Below, in pieces: positions 59,528 through 64,000 of a stretch of DNA of 64,000 nucleotides. This DNA comes from Dulcicalothrix desertica PCC 7102 (GTDB lineage Bacteria; Cyanobacteriota; Cyanobacteriia; Cyanobacteriales; Nostocaceae): positions 706 to 64,705 of the forward strand of contig NZ_RSCL01000003.1 in NCBI RefSeq assembly GCF_003991905.1, given 5' to 3'. The position numbers were made by a program, and so were the translations under genes. The notes beneath the pieces are model-generated. The model was given only the letters and a program-made list of their open reading frames with translations, was not told where the DNA came from and searched no databases. Each line of letters starts with the position of its first letter. Position 1 is the stretch's first letter.

Positions 59528-61387
59528 TTAGTACCCTTTACGATTACGCTCTTCGCCTAACATATCTACACGATATCGCTCCGGCGCCAAAAATACTTTA
59601 ATTCCTTTGTCTTCGCATTGTTTTGATAGAACTTGTGATAATTTAATCATTGCTTCTTTATAAGCATCAAATGGGGTCTGTTGACTATTTGATGATGTTT
59701 CAATTTGTGCCGCTATTTCTTGATAATCAGGTTCATCTTTTAAAGAAACTAAAAAGTCTTTATATCCTAAAAATGCTAACCGATAAAGCATTTTTCTGCT
59801 GAACTCTCCTTGGAAGTATCCACCATGAACGTTCTTTTCAATTACGATGGCATCAGAAATAAGAACTAAGCAATTCACAAAAGAAAGTTTGCTTTGACGC
59901 AATGCTCTAGTTAAAACACCCTCTGGCTTTTCACTAATCTTTTCATCAATAACTACTTTATCTCTGTAATCTGTGCAGTCGAAGTAAGTAAATAATCCAG
60001 CGATGGCGTAATTTTGAGTTATCTTACTATTGTTTGACAACAGGTCTGATAAGGTTTTTAGTGTGTTGTCAGAAACAATACCTATGTCTGCCATTGCACT
60101 TCTATCATCAGCATTTACACTACCATCATGGTTTTGATTAATAATGCCATAACGCATCGGCGCCGAATTTGATTTGTCATTTTTATCAATACGACTATCT
60201 ACTACTATATTACCTAATCGAAAACCTCGGTCATAAGTATTTGCGGGGAAACTTATATAGTTTGCTGCTGTTGATGCAACTCGTAGTATGACATCTCCCT
60301 GGCTACTAAATAAATAAGATTCTTCAAAACGACGTAGTGAGGAACGCAAAAAGTTAGACCTTTCGGGCATTATTGTCTCGATAGGTATATCTGGTGAAGC
60401 TAATACTAAGCGACCTAATGAGAATACATTACCAATGTTTGGTGATGGTTCTATTTCTACATTATCTTGACTTAATTTGGGTATTGAGTTTTCATCGAAT
60501 ATATCAGAGAGGATACGAATTACGTTTGTGGTGACGAATGCACCCATACTATGAGCAATAAAAGATAACTTAATTCTAGGATTATTTTTCCTAGAAAAAT
60601 TCATTTTTTTCTCATACCGCGTATCTCCCTCCGCCTGCTCTATAATTGCATTATCTATTTGCCGAATAAACTCTACTAAGTCTGGAACTCCGTAGTTAAC
60701 CGCGCGGTAGTTATCTCGAAAGTATATTGAAACCCTCAGTAATATAGAGCCACCAACCCAACCAAATAAACTGGCAAAAAAGGCAATTCCTAACGTAAAT
60801 AAGAAAAAGGCAAACCCAGAAAACTTGAATGAAAAATTATCATTGATACTTAAGCCTGAAATAGCTAAAATAAAGGAAAAAGCAGCTATCAAACCCAAAC
60901 TTGAATAATTGTATACAGTTTTAAAGAAAATTGGTAGGCTTTTAATTGCCTTACCAAAGTGGCTAGTTACCGATTCTTCTTTATCATTTGACTTGAAATT
61001 AATATATTCTGAGGGCCAGTAATAACCGATAAAAGCAAGTTTTTTTTGCTTAATCAATGCATCTGTGGTAATATACCGCTCTATCTCTCTTACCCAGTTA
61101 TCAAAATCTTTAATTTTTGTATTGTATCCATGAATATGGATAACCACTTCGGCTTGATTGTTCTTATCCGTTAAAAAATGAGCTATTTTAGCAATTTTTT
61201 GGCGCGTTAAATCTGGCCCATCATTAAAATCTAAGCCATCATTATTCTCATCAGTACGTGGTTGACTACTAATTTCAACATTTTTTGGTGCATTACTTGC
61301 AACTAAATACGTTACGATATTAGGGGCGTTTTCATTACCAACTGATATTTCTTTGATATCAAATGGGTAGTTTGGATAAGTTGCCAT
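59528..61387 (-). CDS. Alpha/beta hydrolase with inserted transmembrane region (DUF900-like)
   Basis: 619 residues. The first beta-alpha unit is EVVIHIHGYNTKIKDFDNWV (HGYN oxyanion-type motif). A membrane region with two to three helices follows (about 155-225, SLGLIAAFSFILAISG, FAFFLFTLGIAFFASLFGWV). The nucleophile elbow is LSFIAHSMGAFVTT (Ser near 279). The remaining 300 residues hold further hydrolase core and an extra C-terminal domain. The layout resembles the DUF900/esterase group with the membrane part inserted into the fold. It sits next to the Zorya island; a defence effector role is possible but speculative. Confidence 0.8.
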   Translation of the reverse strand: MATYPNYPFDIKEISVGNENAPNIVTYLVASNAPKNVEISSQPRTDENNDGLDFNDGPDLTRQKIAKIAHFLTDKNNQAEVVIHIHGYNTKIKDFDNWVREIERYITTDALIKQKKLAFIGYYWPSEYINFKSNDKEESVTSHFGKAIKSLPIFFKTVYNYSSLGLIAAFSFILAISGLSINDNFSFKFSGFAFFLFTLGIAFFASLFGWVGGSILLRVSIYFRDNYRAVNYGVPDLVEFIRQIDNAIIEQAEGDTRYEKKMNFSRKNNPRIKLSFIAHSMGAFVTTNVIRILSDIFDENSIPKLSQDNVEIEPSPNIGNVFSLGRLVLASPDIPIETIMPERSNFLRSSLRRFEESYLFSSQGDVILRVASTAANYISFPANTYDRGFRLGNIVVDSRIDKNDKSNSAPMRYGIINQNHDGSVNADDRSAMADIGIVSDNTLKTLSDLLSNNSKITQNYAIAGLFTYFDCTDYRDKVVIDEKISEKPEGVLTRALRQSKLSFVNCLVLISDAIVIEKNVHGGYFQGEFSRKMLYRLAFLGYKDFLVSLKDEPDYQEIAAQIETSSNSQQTPFDAYKEAMIKLSQVLSKQCEDKGIKVFLAPERYRVDMLGEERNRKGY

Positions 61388-61634
61388 AGATTTATTAATT
61401 TAGATTAATTGACATTAAAATTCATGTGTGGTTAACGTAGCCGGAATTTCATCATTATAGGGATATGGTCTGATGCCGTTTTTGGTTCAGTCATAATTAA
61501 GGCGCCTATTTTCAATAGTAGTACCATTGGCACACACGTCTTGATTTAACTTACATATAGATGTTACTATTTTTACATCCAATATTTTCTGCTTCGAGTT
61601 ATATCTTCTTATATCTTAAAGATTTTTAGGGCAA

Positions 61635-61883
61635 ATGTACCAAGAAGATGACATTGATTTTTTTACAATCTGGGGCGCCACGGTTGGAGTTCTAGCAGGT
61701 AGGTACATTACATCTTGCACCAGTCCGAGAAACCGGGCTTCTTGAGAAAGATTTTGCTATAAACCCTTGGTTTGTCGTAAAGAAGCCCGGTTTCTTAGAA
61801 CTACCAGGTAGGTACACTAGGTGGTGTAGATGGCGCATGCAAACAAATATTTAACAAGCTATTTTTAGTAATTCACTTACTAA
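61635..61883 (+). pseudogene. Possible small gene split by a repeat element
   Basis: ATG 61635 opens MYQEDDIDFFTIWGATVGVL-AG up to 61700. If the 122-bp element is removed, the frame continues at 61823 as GVDGACKQIFNKLFLVIHLL. The junction restores a Gly-rich membrane-like sequence. The reconstruction is plausible but unverified. Confidence 0.4.
61701..61822. repeat. 122-bp MITE-like element with 16-bp inverted repeats
   Basis: Perfect inverted arms AGAAACCGGGCTTCTT (61728-61743) and AAGAAGCCCGGTTTCT (61780-61795), with 12-bp direct copies of CAGGTAGGTACA at 61696-61707 and 61805-61816. A 4-bp AGGT flank at 61697-61700 and 61819-61822 would fit a target duplication. Confidence 0.7.
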
Positions 61884-62498
61884 CTAGCTTCCGTAATAAA
61901 GCTTAAACGGTTCAGCAAGGATACCTAATATTTTGTCGATTTGATTAATAAAATATTCAGTTAAATCGATTTTGACTACATTTCCTTCTAGTATCAAAAA
62001 TTTCCAGTTAGTGCCTGTTGATACCGCACCGTAGATATTTTTTTGTTCTGTCCCTTTTCGATCATTAAATATTTGGGCGCCAACCATTTGTGCTATACAT
62101 TGTCCCAGCCCAATACTAATATCATTATCCTTAGCTTCTACTAAGGTTAGTACAGGTGCTGTAATTAATGATTGATTGTTTGATGCACTTAATATAAAGT
62201 CACAGGCACCTGTTAAACCTTTTGATGCATCAATATTAAATGTGTTGCCGGAAAAATAGCCAATTTTATTTTTGAAGAGGCGCCGTATTTCTAGCAAGAT
62301 GGGTGTGATAATCAGTTCTGAACGCGCTTTCTCGGTACTTATGCTGGCTGCTAAGTCTAAGGTTTCTTCTAGTGTTTCTTTTAGCCTAAGCGATGGTTCA
62401 ATTGTTGGTATTTGGCTAAATAGGTGGGGAATATCTTCTACTGTTAAGTCCAGAGCGGTAACTACTTGTTCAATTTTTGTGAAGTCGCTGTAAGACAT
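61884..62498 (-). CDS. Nuclease-fold-like protein (type I restriction R N-terminal-like)
   Basis: 204 residues. ARSELIITPILLEIRRLFKN, GACDFILSASNNQ and LTLVEAKDNDISIGLGQCIA give the order E...D...E-x-K of a PD-(D/E)XK-type nuclease core, as in type I restriction R subunit N-termini. GAVSTGTNWKFL follows. The family is common in cyanobacteria as a stand-alone protein of unknown function. It lies at the edge of the defence island. Confidence 0.8.
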   Translation of the reverse strand: MSYSDFTKIEQVVTALDLTVEDIPHLFSQIPTIEPSLRLKETLEETLDLAASISTEKARSELIITPILLEIRRLFKNKIGYFSGNTFNIDASKGLTGACDFILSASNNQSLITAPVLTLVEAKDNDISIGLGQCIAQMVGAQIFNDRKGTEQKNIYGAVSTGTNWKFLILEGNVVKIDLTEYFINQIDKILGILAEPFKLYYGS

Positions 62499-62525
62499 AT
62501 GTTTGTTACATTAAGTGCATCTTAT

Positions 62526-62552
62526 TTGATCCCCGCGAATTCGGGGGATCAA
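62526..62552. terminator. Hairpin TTGATCCCC...GGGGATCAA after the Ycf66 gene
   Basis: Perfect 9-bp arms (62526-62534 and 62544-62552) around a 9-nt loop lie 5 bp beyond the Ycf66 stop on the minus strand. A T-rich tract follows only on the plus side, so efficiency for the minus transcript is uncertain. Confidence 0.6.
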
Positions 62553-62557
62553 TTTGT

Positions 62558-63217
62558 TTATTGAGTTGGTGGTTCTTCTACAGGAGGAGTTGGCGCCTCT
62601 TCGGTCGTTGCTTGTGTTGGTTCTACTATTTCTGGTGATGGTGGAATAGGTTCGGCAATTTTAGTTTCTGCGGTAGGTGCTGGTATTATTTCGATTGTTG
62701 AGTTTACAATGTTAGCTTTTGGTGCTGGTGTAGTTGGCGCCTCTTCAATAAGTGCATCAATAATTTGTGTGGGTGAGGCAGTTGCGGAAGTTGTATCCTG
62801 CGGTTTAGCTTTTTTGATTGTTTCTTGTGCTTTGTTCTTTGCTCCAGAAAAGGCGCCTGTAATGCTTCTTTGTAGTTGCCCAAGACTTTGAGGTAATGAA
62901 AACTTGTTACCATCAACTTTGGCTTTGACTTCTTCTGCACTGGGTAGGGGAGTTCGTTGTGACGCTGGTACAATTTGACGACGTAGTGCAAATGTTTGCC
63001 AGCCAAACCAATATAGTAGTGAGACGCTAGCAATGTGACCTAGTAAAAGACCTCCACCAATACGACGCGCGAATATCCATAGTACTAATGCGTAAAAGAA
63101 ACCCACACCGCTCCAAATAAAATCATTCTTTTTGTGGATTTCAGGAAAAAAGAAAGCTGCTAAATATAGCGCGATACTGCCGATTCCAACTGCTAAAGCT
63201 AGGACATATGCCAGCAT
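62558..63217 (-). CDS. ycf66: Ycf66 family protein with long Pro/Thr-rich tail
   Basis: 219 residues. Residues 1-90 are the Ycf66 family core with three TM helices: MLAYVLALAVGIGSIALYLA, FFPEIHKKNDFIWSGVGFFY and GHIASVSLLYWFGWQTFALR. The tail (about 90-219) is low-complexity, rich in Pro, Thr, Glu and Ala. Ycf66 is conserved in cyanobacteria and some plastids; function unknown, thylakoid-associated by inference. Confidence 0.93.
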   Translation of the reverse strand: MLAYVLALAVGIGSIALYLAAFFFPEIHKKNDFIWSGVGFFYALVLWIFARRIGGGLLLGHIASVSLLYWFGWQTFALRRQIVPASQRTPLPSAEEVKAKVDGNKFSLPQSLGQLQRSITGAFSGAKNKAQETIKKAKPQDTTSATASPTQIIDALIEEAPTTPAPKANIVNSTIEIIPAPTAETKIAEPIPPSPEIVEPTQATTEEAPTPPVEEPPTQ

Positions 63218-63647
63218 TTTTATGTACTCCTGTAAAAAGTAATGAGTGATGAGGGCTGAGTGCTGAGTATAAAATTTTATTCTTTGATAATATTTACTTA
63301 TTAGTTAAACAGTTTTTAGAGTCTCAAGTTGTCATTAGTTGTCATTATAAGTGCATGAATACAAAATAAATATCTGTTATTACTTAACCTCTTCTCACTC
63401 AGCACTCAGCACTCAACACTCAGCACTCAGCACTCAGCACTCAGCACTCAGCACTCAGCACTATGATTATGTCAATTTAGGGATTTTTGCAAGAGAAAGT
63501 TTACCTAGATACAAATTTAAATATTTTATGTGTGTTGGCAATGTATTTTTACTCTGCGCTATAACTCTTAATGTCTTCTTTAGGGGAGAAGCGAAATTCT
63601 CGGACTACCCTAAAGAATGAAAGGAACAGCAATTAGCCAATAGGATT
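63218..63647. other. Spacer between ycf66 and gnd with heptamer repeats
   Basis: About 430 bp with a short GCTGAGT run near 63250-63268 and the main array at 63394-63462. Promoters for both divergent genes must lie here; none was assigned with confidence. Confidence 0.5.
63394..63462 (-). repeat. Heptameric short tandem repeat (ACTCAGC)n
   Basis: About ten 7-bp units, one variant (ACTCAAC). It is the reverse complement of the GCTGAGT array at 11497-11540. There are no spacers, so it is not a CRISPR. Confidence 0.92.
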
Positions 63648-64000
63648 ATGACATTGCAAAGCTTTGGTGTGATTGGTCTAGCTGTTATGGGCGAGAATAT
63701 CGCGCTTAACGTCGAACGTAACGGCTTCCCAATTGCGGTTTACAACCGTTCGAGAGAAAAAACTGATGCCTTCATGGCGAAGCGCGCTGGAGGTCGGAAC
63801 GTCAAAGCGGCTTTTGATTTGAAGGAATTTGTCGGCGCCCTTGAACGTCCCCGTCGTATTTTGGTGATGGTACAAGCAGGCAAACCTGTTGATGCGGTTA
63901 TTGAGCAACTCAAACCCTTGCTTGATGAAGGCGATATCATCATTGATGGTGGTAACTCTTGGTTTGAAGATACCGACCGACGCACCCGCGAATTAGAACC
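63648..64000 (+). CDS. gnd: 6-phosphogluconate dehydrogenase, 5' part
   Basis: Starts at ATG 63648 and runs off the right edge (117 codons seen). FGVIGLAVMGENIALNVERN is the NADP-binding N-terminus, with NRSREKTDAFM and ILVMVQAGKPVDAVIEQL; IIIDGGNSWFEDTDRRTREL is the family's active-region signature. It catalyses oxidative decarboxylation of 6-phosphogluconate to ribulose 5-phosphate in the oxidative pentose phosphate pathway, the main dark and heterocyst carbon route in cyanobacteria. Confidence 0.97.
   Translation, partial: MTLQSFGVIGLAVMGENIALNVERNGFPIAVYNRSREKTDAFMAKRAGGRNVKAAFDLKEFVGALERPRRILVMVQAGKPVDAVIEQLKPLLDEGDIIIDGGNSWFEDTDRRTRELE

Larger units (their letters stand above)
61388..61883. 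other. Spacer with a MITE-like insertion
   Basis: About 495 bp. It holds a small possible gene (61635 onward) and a 122-bp repeat element (61701-61822). Nothing was recognised in 61388-61630. Confidence 0.5.

Noticed and set aside
63394-63462. Possible CRISPR array
   Set aside because: The repeats are contiguous 7-bp units with no spacers and no cas genes nearby; this is a short tandem repeat.
1-64000. tRNA or rRNA genes
   Set aside because: No cloverleaf-like GGTTC...CCA pattern or rRNA segment was noticed in the spacers on either strand; a covariance search would be needed to exclude one fully.

Overview
The window reads as chromosome of a filamentous, probably heterocyst-forming cyanobacterium. 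Reasons: a Ycf66 homologue, a type II NADH dehydrogenase, an SLH-OprB porin, a PEP-CTERM esterase, DUF4058 and NuiA-like proteins, IS607-type elements, 7-bp tandem repeats of the STRR type, and the AT-rich, repeat-strewn spacers usual in Nostocales. The palindrome GGCGCC occurs roughly 85 times (about 3 expected), while the classic HIP1 octamer GCGATCGC was not seen. I found no rRNA, tRNA or CRISPR array.

Region 1 (1-26.5 kb) is a contractile injection system (CIS) locus with an unusual signalling set. A leftward operon runs off the left edge (36-residue-repeat protein, tail tube, small protein). It is separated by a GDSL esterase and an IS607/TnpB element from a leftward regulatory operon: histidine kinase, LuxR-type regulator, pseudokinase fused to a PstS-like domain, and an FHA protein. 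Divergent from it runs the structural operon: DUF4255 protein, sheath, two tail tubes, two tail-assembly-like paralogues, DUF6760. It continues into an FHA protein with a methylglyoxal-synthase-like C-terminus and two large membrane proteins with Ig-like domains, one carrying a WD40 half. Endonuclease V, an FHA/zinc-ribbon protein, an FHA-FAD oxidoreductase and a DUF4058 protein follow. Baseplate, spike, tape-measure and AAA+ genes are not in the window; they may lie beyond the left edge.

Region 2 (26.5-39 kb) holds a GAF/PAS histidine kinase, a LysR-controlled redox/transport cluster (SDR, FMN azoreductase, porin, MFS pump), NDH-2, and a glycosyltransferase/TetR divergent pair with an operator-like palindrome. 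Region 3 (39-51.8 kb) is mixed accessory DNA: a coiled-coil pair, a ParE/ParD-like pair, a PrlF/YhaV pair, IleRS, and two genes interrupted by in-frame TAG codons.

Region 4 (52-62.5 kb) is a decaying defence island. It has a truncated dynamin-like GTPase, an HNH endonuclease, and a Zorya-like set (ZorA with two frameshifts, ZorB, a ZorC-like protein, no ZorD). Partial duplicates of an HNH gene and a retropepsin gene flank this set, with a beheaded PIN-domain gene at one junction. A membrane-inserted alpha/beta hydrolase and a nuclease-fold protein follow. The right edge has Ycf66 and the start of gnd.
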